Shown here one piece after another: positions 44,819-52,541 of a stretch of 64,000 nucleotides of DNA. How positions within the stretch are numbered: position 1 is the stretch's first letter; each line of letters begins with the position of its first letter. The notes beneath the pieces were generated by a model. It searched no databases and was not told where the DNA came from. It saw only the letters and a program-made list of their open reading frames with translations. Where the stretch lies: NCBI GenBank assembly GCA_018402725.1, contig JAGYII010000004.1, positions 1 to 64,000 of the forward strand, written 5' to 3'. Source of the DNA: Candidatus Izemoplasma sp. (GTDB taxonomy: Bacteria; Bacillota_I; Bacilli_A; Izemoplasmatales; Izemoplasmataceae). A program made the position numbers and the translations under genes.

Positions 44819-46048
44819 ATGGCGCACTCAGAATTAAATATTAAGGTATTAAAAAAAGTATATGATCGTCTCCACATTCAAAAGAAGGATGGCTCCAATT
44901 TTGGTACCATTCTTAAACAGCGAAGAAAGGAGTTAAGACTCAAACAATCGTGCGTGGCTTATCAAATTATCAGTGTCAGCCATTATTCGAAAATCGAAAA
45001 TAACCGAACCATCCCGACTTCTGAAATTTTGATTTTATTGTTAAATCGATTGAAATTAGATATCAATGCTTTACCAAAAAGCATCAGCAAAGCTTTTTTA
45101 GACGAGGCTATCACCAGTTTTTTTTACGAAGATGCAAATACTTTAAACCGCATCATTCTGCATCAATCTAATCAGTTTAGCGTCTCTGCTTTAACTATCT
45201 CACAATACTTTCTAGCCATTTTGAAAAGGGACTTAAGAAGTTCAACCACGTGCTTTGAAGAACTAAAATCTTTATATCGATCGTTTGATGAGGACGAGTT
45301 TGTCGCCTGGATTTTAGCGATGATGGCGGAAGCCTTTTTAAAACATGATTACCGGACCATGATTGAATATTCTTACATTCTTGATCCTCAAAAACTATCG
45401 AAACCAATTCAAAAAGTCCTTTTTTATCTTTTAAGTTATCAAGGCTATCTATTTTTAAATTGCTATCCCATTGCCCGGAGTCATTTGCATTATTTAAAAA
45501 CCGAACTCGAACGCTTTAATCATGCTCATTATCAAGAACTTATTCACTTGTATGAGCTGTATTTTATTCTTCAAGAATGTCCTTTTACCGCCGAGCGTTT
45601 ATTAAGAGAAGATGAGTATCGTCAATTTTCAAAACGAAACCATAATTTAGTCGCATTAATTCATTTAGAATTGGCGATAAGACTCAAACAGCCTTTGCCT
45701 GAAATCCACCCCAACGAAGGCGTAAAAGATGAATGGTTTTATCGATTGTTAGTCCGTTTGTGTGAAGTGACTGATTATGACTCTAAAGATCATTTTGATC
45801 ATCAAACCCCCATTAATGCACCGTTTATCAGCTTATATAAACTGTCCAAACTAAACGCTTTGGAAGAGCGTTATCGTTTTATAAAAGAAGATGCAGTAAA
45901 GATGTTATATCGTCATCAAGATACGCTGACCCTGAAGCCCGTGATTCAAGAAGGGGTAGACTATCTAAAAGAGCGGTCTCGCTATAAAGACGTGATTCAA
46001 TTAGAAAATAAATATGCAAAGTTGATTATGCTGCCAGAAACCCCGTAA
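44819..46048 (+). CDS. Xre-type regulator with TPR-like C-terminal domain
   Basis: A 409-residue protein with an N-terminal Cro/C1 helix-turn-helix (about 27-80: GTILKQRRKELRLKQ then VSHYSKIENN and PTSEILILLL) and a long all-helical C-terminal part (about 100-400) of the kind that binds peptides in RRNPP regulators (Rgg/PlcR type). The call comes from this layout; the ligand and targets are unknown. No small peptide gene was found next to it. It stands alone, 121 nt after nth, SD AAGGAG, with a palindrome in its leader suggesting autoregulation. It converges on gnd and shares the terminator. Confidence 0.75.
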   Translation: MAHSELNIKVLKKVYDRLHIQKKDGSNFGTILKQRRKELRLKQSCVAYQIISVSHYSKIENNRTIPTSEILILLLNRLKLDINALPKSISKAFLDEAITSFFYEDANTLNRIILHQSNQFSVSALTISQYFLAILKRDLRSSTTCFEELKSLYRSFDEDEFVAWILAMMAEAFLKHDYRTMIEYSYILDPQKLSKPIQKVLFYLLSYQGYLFLNCYPIARSHLHYLKTELERFNHAHYQELIHLYELYFILQECPFTAERLLREDEYRQFSKRNHNLVALIHLELAIRLKQPLPEIHPNEGVKDEWFYRLLVRLCEVTDYDSKDHFDHQTPINAPFISLYKLSKLNALEERYRFIKEDAVKMLYRHQDTLTLKPVIQEGVDYLKERSRYKDVIQLENKYAKLIMLPETP

Positions 46049-46050
46049 AT

Positions 46051-46085
46051 AAAACAGTCTACCTTGAAGGTAGACTGTTTTTTTA
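46051..46085. terminator. Bidirectional terminator between Xre regulator and gnd
   Basis: AAAACAGTCTACC, loop TTGAA, GGTAGACTGTTTT with T-run on both strands. Confidence 0.92.
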
Positions 46086-47531
46086 AACATTATAAGTGGT
46101 TGATGAAGTGTTGCCTCCACGTCCGGTCCAGTTCGTATGGAAGAAAGACCCCCGTGGTTGATCAATGCGCTCATAAGTATGGGCGCCAAAGAAGTCTCTT
46201 TGAGCCTGAAGTAAATTTGCAGGTAAACGGTCTGTCGTATAACCATCAAAGTAAGAAAGAGCAGCGGATAGGGTTGGGACAGGAATACCGGCCATTACGC
46301 TTTTAGCAACAACTCTTCTTAGGCTTGGAATCACGCGTTCCATCGTTTTGATAAAGAAGTCATCCATCAGTAAATTAGAAAGGTTTGGATTTTTTCCAAA
46401 AGCCGCTTTGATATCATCTAAGAACACTGAACGGATGATGCATCCGCCCCGCCACATTAAAGCAATTCCCCCGAAATTTAAAGACCATTTATATTCTTCG
46501 GCCGCTTGCTTCATCAAGGCATACCCTTGAGAATATGAGATTATTTTAGCCGCAAATAAGGCATTTTCTAAGTCATCAATCATCGCTTTAGGATTCGCTT
46601 CTTTAACCATTGCGGGTTTAGGGTAGTGCTTAGCCGCTTTGACTCTTTCATCTTTTTGTGAAGATAAGAAGCGTGAGAAAACAGATTCAGCAATTAAGGT
46701 TAAAGGCGTGCCGTGGTCTAAAGCGGCATTGACCGTCCATTTCCCGGTTCCTTTTTGACCCGCGGTGTCTAAGATGAAATCAATTAAATGTTTTCCAGAG
46801 TCTTCTTTATAAGCGAGAATTTGTGCTGTGATTTCAATTAAGTAACTATCTAGTTGGCCTTTATTCCATGTTTCAAAGGTGGAAGCCATATCATCATTAG
46901 ATAGTTGGAGATAGCTCTTTAAAATGTGATAGGTCTCACTAATAAGTTGAATATCACCATATTCAATGCCGTTATGGACCATTTTCACAAAGTGACCCGC
47001 GCCTTCTTCTCCAACCCAGTCACAACAAATGCCACCATCATCGACTTTTGCGGCGATGCTTTGTAAAATCGGCTTAACGGCAGGCCAGGCTTCTTTAGCG
47101 CCCCCAGGCATGATAGAAGGGCCTAATAAAGCACCCTCTTCACCGCCTGAAACACCGGCTCCAATGAAGTGAATACCTTTTTCTTTTAAAGCTTGAACAC
47201 GGCGAGTGGTATCGTGATAAAGCGAATTACCCCCGTCGATGATAATGTCCCCTTGTTCAAGAAGTGGGACTAAAGAATCAATGACTAAGTCAACCGGATT
47301 TCCAGCCTTGATCATCAGCATAATTTTGCGAGGTTTTTCGAGCATCGAAACAAGCTCTTTGACATCGGTGGTCCCAGTCATCTTTTTCCCCTGAGCCCGG
47401 CCGTTTAAAAAGGCATCTATGGTCTCTTGGCTTCTTGAAGATACCACCACTGAAAATCCTTTTGAAGCGATGTTCAAGGCGAGGTTTTCGCCCATGACTG
47501 CAATTCCAATCAGTCCTATATCGTATTTCAT
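46083..47531 (-). CDS. gnd: 6-phosphogluconate dehydrogenase
   Basis: Oxidative pentose phosphate enzyme making ribulose-5-phosphate, 482 residues. Rossmann start GLIGIAVMGENLALNIASKGF, SSRSQ in place of the usual NADP-binding NRS, substrate segment AGVSGGEEGALLGPSIMPGG, and catalytic FVKMVHNGIEYGDIQ with the active Lys and Asn. The C-terminal helical domain has RGGCIIRS. SD AAAGGAG. It lies 35 nt downstream of mrp on the same strand; no separate promoter was found, so it is probably read from the mrp promoter. It supplies the substrate of Rpe. Confidence 0.95.
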   Translation of the reverse strand: MKYDIGLIGIAVMGENLALNIASKGFSVVVSSRSQETIDAFLNGRAQGKKMTGTTDVKELVSMLEKPRKIMLMIKAGNPVDLVIDSLVPLLEQGDIIIDGGNSLYHDTTRRVQALKEKGIHFIGAGVSGGEEGALLGPSIMPGGAKEAWPAVKPILQSIAAKVDDGGICCDWVGEEGAGHFVKMVHNGIEYGDIQLISETYHILKSYLQLSNDDMASTFETWNKGQLDSYLIEITAQILAYKEDSGKHLIDFILDTAGQKGTGKWTVNAALDHGTPLTLIAESVFSRFLSSQKDERVKAAKHYPKPAMVKEANPKAMIDDLENALFAAKIISYSQGYALMKQAAEEYKWSLNFGGIALMWRGGCIIRSVFLDDIKAAFGKNPNLSNLLMDDFFIKTMERVIPSLRRVVAKSVMAGIPVPTLSAALSYFDGYTTDRLPANLLQAQRDFFGAHTYERIDQPRGSFFHTNWTGRGGNTSSTTYNV

Positions 47532-47566
47532 TTAAGTCTCCTTTAAGGTCTTAACTCTATTTTAAA

Positions 47567-48601
47567 CTAAATGGGTTGTTCGATTTGTTTTTTTTGATTA
47601 ATTTGTAAAATCTTACTTAGTTTATTGGCCAGCCCTAAATAGATAACCCCAATATCCTCATGCATCTCATAGATGCCTTTATGGACCTCGGGTTGGGCGA
47701 TGGGAATTTCGGCGAGGAGTTGAACCCCAAGTTTATCAGCGACGGTTTTTCCGCCCCCTTGACCAAAGATAAAATGTTTTTCTTTGTTGATTTCATAAGC
47801 ATGCATATTTTCAATAACGCCTAAGATATTGTGTTCGAGTTGTCTCGCTGCAAAGCCGGCTTTCATCGCAATGTTAGCTGCACTGGGGTGTGGGGTGGTG
47901 ACGACGATCATTTCACAGGCGGGGATAATCTTTTGGATATCCATGGCCACATCCCCCGTCCCAGGAGGTAAGTCCACCACAATGAATTCCGTATCCGGGT
48001 GCCACTTCACATCATAGAAGAAATGATTGAGCATTTTTCCAAGCATCGGTCCCCGCCACATCAAAGGTTGGTCATCTTTTAAGAAGAATTCCGTCGCCAT
48101 GACTTCAATCTCAAACGCCACAAAGGGAATGATTTTTTGGTCTTCATCGGCGGCCGGTAAGAGGATGGGTAAATCGAGTAAATTAGGGATGGAACTGCCA
48201 TAAATATCCGCATCAATCAGCGCAGTTTTTTTGCCAATCCGGTTTAAAGCAACGGCTAAGTTAGCGGCCACCGTTGATTTCCCAACGCCGCCTTTCCCTG
48301 AAGCCACTCCAATGTAAATAATCCCTTTTTCTTGGTCGGCAATGCTACCGACTTTTTTTAAAGGTTCAAACGTGATTTTTAAGCCTTCAAACCCAAGGTC
48401 AAGTTTGATGATTTTCGCAATCGATCGGTTGAGACTTTTTTTAGTATCATCGTCAATCTTGTAAACCCCTAAGATGAGGGATACTTTTTTGTCATCAGAA
48501 AGATCGATGAAACGAATCGCATCATTCGCTTTGAGACTTTTTTGGTTAGAGGGGTCAATGATATGCTCAATGGCCGCTTTAATGTCTGCTTTTTCTCCCA
48601 T
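47567..48601 (-). CDS. mrp: Mrp/NBP35-type P-loop ATPase (ApbC/SalA)
   Basis: A 344-residue ATPase linked to Fe-S cluster carriage. N-terminal MIP18/DUF59-like domain (about 5-85), then the deviant Walker A SGKGGVGKSTVAANLA, DADIYGSSIPNLL, and Walker B VVDLPPGTGDVAMD. The C-terminal CxxC that holds a cluster in many Mrp proteins is absent (IENMHAYEINKEK instead), as in the Bacillus SalA branch, so cluster carriage is uncertain. SD AAAGGTGA. First gene of a likely mrp-gnd transcript. Confidence 0.9.
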   Translation of the reverse strand: MGEKADIKAAIEHIIDPSNQKSLKANDAIRFIDLSDDKKVSLILGVYKIDDDTKKSLNRSIAKIIKLDLGFEGLKITFEPLKKVGSIADQEKGIIYIGVASGKGGVGKSTVAANLAVALNRIGKKTALIDADIYGSSIPNLLDLPILLPAADEDQKIIPFVAFEIEVMATEFFLKDDQPLMWRGPMLGKMLNHFFYDVKWHPDTEFIVVDLPPGTGDVAMDIQKIIPACEMIVVTTPHPSAANIAMKAGFAARQLEHNILGVIENMHAYEINKEKHFIFGQGGGKTVADKLGVQLLAEIPIAQPEVHKGIYEMHEDIGVIYLGLANKLSKILQINQKKQIEQPI

Positions 48602-48616
48602 AAAATCACCTTTTTC

Positions 48617-48645
48617 ATTATACGTTAATCGTCTTTATTTCGCAA
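48617..48645 (-). promoter_or_regulatory. Promoter of mrp-gnd
   Basis: Minus strand TTGCGA, 17 bp, TATAAT, 16 nt before the ATG. The -35 and part of the spacer lie in the last codons of the tmcAL remnant. Confidence 0.75.
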
Positions 48646-48885
48646 TTTGTAACGGCGGTCCAATTTCACTTTTTTTAAGCGGTTGAACAATATAGGGCTC
48701 AATCAGTGAACTAATCCGTTGTTCAAAATCAAGCAGGGGATGTTGATCGTTTTTTGCGCGGGTAAATAAAGGTAGGGTGAATTCTTTTTTGATTTGATTG
48801 AGTTATTTTCTTAGCTTCCTCAAGGGGATATAAATGCCCTAAATTCATAAGGATTATATTCAACAATGAGTCCGAGAATACGGAT
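48635..48885 (-). pseudogene. tmcAL: Remnant of tmcAL (ylbM), frameshifted with a large internal deletion
   Basis: Reading the minus strand from 48885 gives IRILGLIVEYNP, the TmcAL/YlbM N-terminus with its start codon changed to ATC. An extra base then shifts the frame and the family text continues as NLGHLYPLEEAKKITQSN. A further shift leads to a C-terminal piece (FTLPLFTRAKND, HPLLDFEQRISSLIEPY, ending at the TAA at 48637-48635). Only about 80 of the expected roughly 400 codons remain, so about 300 codons are deleted. A former SD GGTGAGG still stands before the lost start. TmcAL acetylates C34 of elongator tRNA-Met. The location beside yceD-rpmF matches the ylbM-ylbN-rpmF neighbourhood of Bacillus. 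Confidence 0.8.
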
Positions 48886-48912
48886 GAAAAACCTCACCCT
48901 CATAGCTTATCA

Positions 48913-48941
48913 TTGACATGCGAAAGTGTAAAACTTATAAT
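48913..48941 (+). promoter_or_regulatory. Promoter of yceD-rpmF
   Basis: TTGACA, 17 bp, TATAAT: both hexamers match the consensus. Confidence 0.9.
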
Positions 48942-48967
48942 TGTTAAACAGCAAGGAGGAATGGCGA

Positions 48968-49417
48968 ATGAAATGGGCTTTAGATCAACTCTTAAAAAAA
49001 GCGCATCAAGGGTTAGAGTTTGAGGATTCCTTGGACTATGCATCCGTGCTTGATCGCTCAGGCGATATCCTATCGATTGGGATCACGCACGTTAAAGGGA
49101 CCTATAAATATCAAGATCCAGACTTTATTTTTGATTTAGCGATTCAAACCACCTTGACTATGGCGTGTGCCAAATCCTTAAAGCCGGTTCCGGTGGAACT
49201 TGATTTTACGGTTGAAGAAATTTTCTCCCTAACTCCCGATGATGAAAAGCGCTTAATTGAAGGAAATACCATTGACTTATACCCGATTGTATGGTCTAAT
49301 ATATATTTGGAAAAACCCTTGCGGGTGGTCCATCCGGATGCGAAAAATATCTCGTTTGACGCCCCCGAAGAAAAACCCATTCACCCGGGTTTAAAAGATT
49401 TAGAAAAATTTAAATAA
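48968..49417 (+). CDS. yceD: YceD family protein (DUF177, YlbN)
   Basis: A 149-residue acidic protein nearly always found before rpmF; the family is implicated in 23S rRNA metabolism. It shows the DUF177 plan: N-terminal strands, a central [20 protein letters not shown] segment corresponding to the family's cysteine/Arg region, and C-terminal [22 protein letters not shown]. The ATG at 48968, 8 nt after AGGAGG, is chosen; a nearer ATG at 48961 is in another frame that soon stops. Co-transcribed with rpmF 13 nt downstream. Confidence 0.88.
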   Translation: MKWALDQLLKKAHQGLEFEDSLDYASVLDRSGDILSIGITHVKGTYKYQDPDFIFDLAIQTTLTMACAKSLKPVPVELDFTVEEIFSLTPDDEKRLIEGNTIDLYPIVWSNIYLEKPLRVVHPDAKNISFDAPEEKPIHPGLKDLEKFK

Positions 49418-49430
49418 GGAGGCGTTTTTC

Positions 49431-49637
49431 ATGCCTGTAGTTGCGCAACGTAGAACTTCAAAAACACGCAAGCGTAAACGCCGTACCCATTTCAAGTTAA
49501 CACCCCCAACCATGGGCGTATGTGATAACTGTGGGACGATGAAGCTTTCTCACCGTGTGTGTCCATCTTGTGGCTTTTACAACGGTAAACTTGTTAAAGC
49601 TCCAAAAGTCAGTGACCCCTCAGAAGCAACAGAATAA
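49431..49637 (+). CDS. rpmF: 50S ribosomal protein bL32
   Basis: A 68-residue protein, [18 protein letters not shown] start typical of L32, with a zinc ribbon of four cysteines (CDNC and CPSC, about 31-47). SD AAGGAGG. It has a longer acidic C-terminal tail than most L32. Ends at a terminator. Confidence 0.96.
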   Translation: MPVVAQRRTSKTRKRKRRTHFKLTPPTMGVCDNCGTMKLSHRVCPSCGFYNGKLVKAPKVSDPSEATE

Positions 49638-49644
49638 GACCAAA

Positions 49645-49670
49645 GGAAAACGCGAAGGCGTTTTTTCTTT
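49645..49670 (+). terminator. Terminator after rpmF
   Basis: AAAACGC, GAAG, GCGTTTT plus T. Confidence 0.8.
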
Positions 49671-49683
49671 AGGATGAGGATTT

Positions 49684-50613
49684 ATGCATATCCCGGTATT
49701 AAAAGACGAAGTATTAGAAGCGCTTAAAATAAAAGAGGGCGGCATTTATGTCGACTTAACACTCGGCGGCGGAGGCCATAGTCGCTTGATTTTAGACGCG
49801 CTCAAAAAAGGAACGTTTTTAGGCTTTGATCAAGACCTAGATGCGATTAAAAGAGGACAACTCTTAAAAGAAGGCACCGAAGTTACGGTCCACTTGATTC
49901 ATGCGAACTTTGTTGACTTTAAGACCCATTTAGAAGCCTTAAACATTGATAAAATCGATGGCGTTTTAATGGACCTTGGCGTCTCATCATTTCAACTTGA
50001 TGAAGCCGAGCGGGGATTCTCATATCGCTTTGATGGACCTTTAGATATGCGGATGGATGCGACTCAATCGCTTAGTGCTAGTACCATCGTGAATACGTAT
50101 GATGAAAAAACCTTGAAAGAGATTTTGTATCTTTACGGGGAAGAGCGTTTTGCCCCGCAAATTGTCAGAGCCATTATCAAACAAAGAAACTTAAAGCCCA
50201 TTGAATCGACTCTTGAACTTGTCGATGTAATTAAATCAGCCCTGCCGATGAAAAAGCTTTCGCTGAAAGGCCATCCGGCTAAACAAACCTTTCAAGCTTT
50301 AAGAATGGCAGTCAATGAAGAAATGAAGGTTTTAAAAAACACGTTAGACACCTTAATCCCCTTTTTAAATGTAAAGGGAAGACTGGTGGTGATTAGCTTT
50401 CATTCTTTAGAAGACCGACTCGTCAAAAACGCGATGAAAGCCGCGTCGACGATTCATCATCCTGCTGGCCTTGTATCAATGCCTGATCACGTGGCTGACT
50501 TTCAAGTCATGACCAAAAAACCCGTTTTACCCACGGTCTATGAAACGGAAATAAACCCTCGTTCAAAAAGTGCAAAAATGCGTGTTTTAGAACGAATTAA
50601 AGCGGAATTGTGA
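49684..50613 (+). CDS. rsmH: 16S rRNA (cytosine1402-N4)-methyltransferase RsmH
   Basis: A 309-residue SAM methyltransferase (MraW). N-terminal HIPVLKDEVLEAL, SAM loop DLTLGGGGHS, GVLMDLGVSSFQLDEAERGFSYRFDGPLDMRMD as the family core, and C-terminal ISFHSLEDRLVK. In walled Bacillota this gene heads the ftsL-pbp-mraY cluster. Here it is followed by a tRNA and a convergent unit, with no division or wall gene. It has an SD (GATGAGGA) but no obvious own promoter after the rpmF terminator. Confidence 0.97.
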   Translation: MHIPVLKDEVLEALKIKEGGIYVDLTLGGGGHSRLILDALKKGTFLGFDQDLDAIKRGQLLKEGTEVTVHLIHANFVDFKTHLEALNIDKIDGVLMDLGVSSFQLDEAERGFSYRFDGPLDMRMDATQSLSASTIVNTYDEKTLKEILYLYGEERFAPQIVRAIIKQRNLKPIESTLELVDVIKSALPMKKLSLKGHPAKQTFQALRMAVNEEMKVLKNTLDTLIPFLNVKGRLVVISFHSLEDRLVKNAMKAASTIHHPAGLVSMPDHVADFQVMTKKPVLPTVYETEINPRSKSAKMRVLERIKAEL

Positions 50614-50616
50614 GGC

Positions 50617-50645
50617 TTGATTTTATCATTTAAGCGTGCTAAAAT
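50617..50645 (+). promoter_or_regulatory. Promoter of tRNA-Gly
   Basis: TTGATT, 17 bp, TAAAAT with TG extension (GTGCTAAAAT), 15 nt before the mature 5' end. Confidence 0.85.
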
Positions 50646-50659
50646 AATCAAGCTTTAAC

Positions 50660-50733
50660 GCAGGTGTGGTTTAATGGTAGAACATCAGCCTTCCAAGCTG
50701 ACCGTGGGGGTTCGATTCCCCTCACCTGCTCCA
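50660..50733 (+). tRNA. tRNA-Gly (anticodon TCC)
   Basis: Complete cloverleaf. Acceptor GCAGGTG pairs with CACCTGC, discriminator T, encoded CCA. The anticodon stem TCAGC/GCTGA closes loop CTTCCAA with anticodon TCC, reading GGA/GGG; the T arm contains GGTTCGATTCC. Single gene with its own promoter and terminator. Confidence 0.97.
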
Positions 50734-50746
50734 AATGTAATTGATT

Positions 50747-50770
50747 GACAGCAAAAGCTGTCTTTTTTTT
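50747..50770 (+). terminator. Terminator after tRNA-Gly
   Basis: GACAGC, AAAA, GCTGTC, eight T. Confidence 0.92.
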
Positions 50771-50771
50771 A

Positions 50772-50798
50772 TAAAAAAAAGCTCTTTCGAGCTTTTTA
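50772..50798 (-). terminator. Terminator of the GNAT-ppa-osmC operon
   Basis: On the minus strand AAAAAGCTC, GAAA, GAGCTTTTT and further T, directly after the OsmC stop. Confidence 0.9.
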
Positions 50799-51185
50799 TT
50801 TAAAGGTCATCTCTGGTTTCATTTCAGCCACTTTAGATAAAGTGGTATACATACTGCAATATTCACAGGCTTTATCAAAGGCTTTTAGTATCTTTTCTTC
50901 CTTACCCGGTTCAGCGCCTGTTACCACCGCTTTAATCACGACTTCTTTGAGCGTGGTGGGAATTTCTTCTCGTTTAGTCCCGGTGATGTCATAAGAAACC
51001 GAACTGATGCTGAGACGTTGTTTATCAACGACACTTTGAAAGGTATGATTCAAACACGCGCCAAGGCCACCTAAAATAAGTTCATAGGGGGCAAAGCCAC
51101 TCGCGCCAAGGGCCGTCTGACTTGAGGCTTTGAGTTCGCCTTGATTAGCGCCGTCAAAATCAATTTTTATATGGGTGACACTCAT
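50796..51185 (-). CDS. OsmC/Ohr family protein
   Basis: A 129-residue OsmC-fold protein; members reduce organic hydroperoxides or act on persulfides. C44 (GGLGACLNHT) and C107 or C110 (DKACEYCSMY) can serve as the redox pair. The extra Cys in the second motif and the short N-terminus suit the YhfA-like OsmC branch rather than Ohr proper. It overlaps ppa by 4 nt (ATGA), so it belongs to the same operon. Confidence 0.85.
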   Translation of the reverse strand: MSVTHIKIDFDGANQGELKASSQTALGASGFAPYELILGGLGACLNHTFQSVVDKQRLSISSVSYDITGTKREEIPTTLKEVVIKAVVTGAEPGKEEKILKAFDKACEYCSMYTTLSKVAEMKPEMTFK

Positions 51186-51679
51186 TTAGTCATCTCCTGG
51201 TAGCGTTTTTTACATTCTTCAATTAGTTTAACGGCGTCTGCTTTGGGATGAAAATCATAGACTTCAACTTTTTTATTTTCTTGAAGGTCTTTGTACGTTT
51301 GAAAGAAGTGACGGATTTCTCTTAAGGTGTGTTTAGGGACATCTTCGATCGCATGAATATCATCAAATCGTGGGTCTTTATCCATGACCGCAATAATCTT
51401 TTGATCTTTCTCGTCGTTATCCACCATATCTAAATACCCAATGACCCGGGCATCTACGTAGCACCCTGGAAATGTTTTTGTACTCGCAAGAATTAAAATA
51501 TCGAGCGGGTCATTATCCTCAGCATGGGTGTTTTCAATATAGCCATATTCAGCAGGATAGGTCATTTCTGAATATAAAACCCGGTCAAGCTTAATTCGGC
51601 CGCGGTCCTTGTCGATTTCATATTTATTTTTGGTGCCCATCGGAATTTCAACGATGGCTTCTACAATAGTAGCTGGCAT
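51182..51679 (-). CDS. ppa: Inorganic pyrophosphatase (family I)
   Basis: Hydrolyses PPi, pulling biosynthesis forward. 165 residues with the family I active site: EIPMGTKNKYEID, YPAEYGYIENTHAEDNDPLDILIL containing the metal Asp cluster, and KDPRFDDIHAIEDVP. Most Bacillota carry the DHH-type family II enzyme, so family I is mildly notable. It lies 1 nt after the GNAT gene and overlaps the OsmC gene. Confidence 0.96.
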   Translation of the reverse strand: MPATIVEAIVEIPMGTKNKYEIDKDRGRIKLDRVLYSEMTYPAEYGYIENTHAEDNDPLDILILASTKTFPGCYVDARVIGYLDMVDNDEKDQKIIAVMDKDPRFDDIHAIEDVPKHTLREIRHFFQTYKDLQENKKVEVYDFHPKADAVKLIEECKKRYQEMTK

Positions 51680-51680
51680 T

Positions 51681-52097
51681 TTAAGACTCTAACATCTTTT
51701 TCATATTACGATGCGGAATGCCTGCATCTAAGAAAACGTCCCCGTAAATTTCATAACCAAGCTTTTCATAAAAAGGAATCGCTTCGAGTTGACTGGCCAG
51801 TTTAACTTTATTTAAACCTTGGGCTCTGGCTTCGGCTTCCGCCGCTTCAACCAATGCTTTCCCAATCCCTTGTCCACGATAATCCTTCAAGACCGCTACC
51901 CGCCCAAGCTTTCCAGCATATAAGCGTGTGGTCCCAATAATTTTTTCTTCGTCATACGCATTGAATAAAACAGCGGTGTAATCATTGTTGTCATACTCAT
52001 CTTCCCAGGGTACATTTTGTTCCACGATAAATACACGTCCCCGAATCGAAAAATGATCAAGAATTTGCTCTTTGCTCTTTGCTTGTTCAATATGCAT
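51681..52097 (-). CDS. GNAT-family N-acetyltransferase (YjcF/ElaA-like)
   Basis: A 138-residue acyl-CoA transferase. The acetyl-CoA loop is YRGQGIGKALVEAAEAEA; the FIVEQNVPWEDEYD segment and C-terminal FYEKLGYEIYGDVFLDAGIPH match the YjcF/ElaA type, whose substrates are unknown. An open frame extends to 52163, but AGGAGGAG is placed for the ATG at 52097, where the family N-terminus begins. First gene of the GNAT-ppa-osmC operon. Confidence 0.88.
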   Translation of the reverse strand: MHIEQAKSKEQILDHFSIRGRVFIVEQNVPWEDEYDNNDYTAVLFNAYDEEKIIGTTRLYAGKLGRVAVLKDYRGQGIGKALVEAAEAEARAQGLNKVKLASQLEAIPFYEKLGYEIYGDVFLDAGIPHRNMKKMLES

Positions 52098-52144
52098 AAA
52101 CGTCTCCTCCTGTTGTGAAAAGGTTTTATTTTTTTGAAAAAAAG

Positions 52145-52153
52145 TGCTAAACT
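52145..52153 (+). promoter_or_regulatory. Possible extended -10 for ptsH
   Basis: TGCTAAACT, identical to the rpsP -10, about 100 nt before the ptsH start; no clear -35. Confidence 0.35.
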
Positions 52154-52256
52154 TAACAATCATATAGACTAGCCACGATTCATACTATTATTATAACTAA
52201 TATTAAGACGATTTTTCACCTTAATTTTGTAATCCCTTTCAAGAAAGGATATCTCA

Positions 52257-52541
52257 TGCATAAAGATTTTGTGATTACTCACGAACAAGGCCTTCACGCT
52301 CGTCCAGCGACTCTTTTAGTTGCGAAGGCTAATGAATTCATAATGAGCAAGTTGAACTCACTCACAAGATGATGATTGAGGTCAGTGCCTGATCATGGTC
52401 CTCATCTTTAGGTTCCAAGCAGGCCTTTTAGTCCGATTGAAGTCACGGTGAAAACCCCCAGTGCAAAGTCTTTGAGGTCTATCGCAACACTATTCTCAGG
52501 AAATTAACGCTGAGCTTGAGAGTTCCCAAGTCCCACCCTGA
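52257..52541 (+). pseudogene. ptsH: ptsH (HPr), intact 5' end then multiple indels
   Basis: HPr passes phosphate from enzyme I to sugar PTS EIIA/B and, as HPr-Ser-P, is the CcpA co-repressor. SD AAGAAAGG and the first 28 codons are perfect (FVITHEQGLHARPAT with active His14). From about 52,341 the frame breaks: a 2 nt insertion restores EQVELTHK. A stop then falls where a sense codon is expected, and later frames show traces of the Ser46 region (SA, IMVL) and a C-terminus EINAELE before the TGA at 52539. The total length (95 codons) equals a normal HPr plus a few, so the gene was full size. See the damaged-block finding; a sequence error is as likely as a real pseudogene. Confidence 0.8.
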
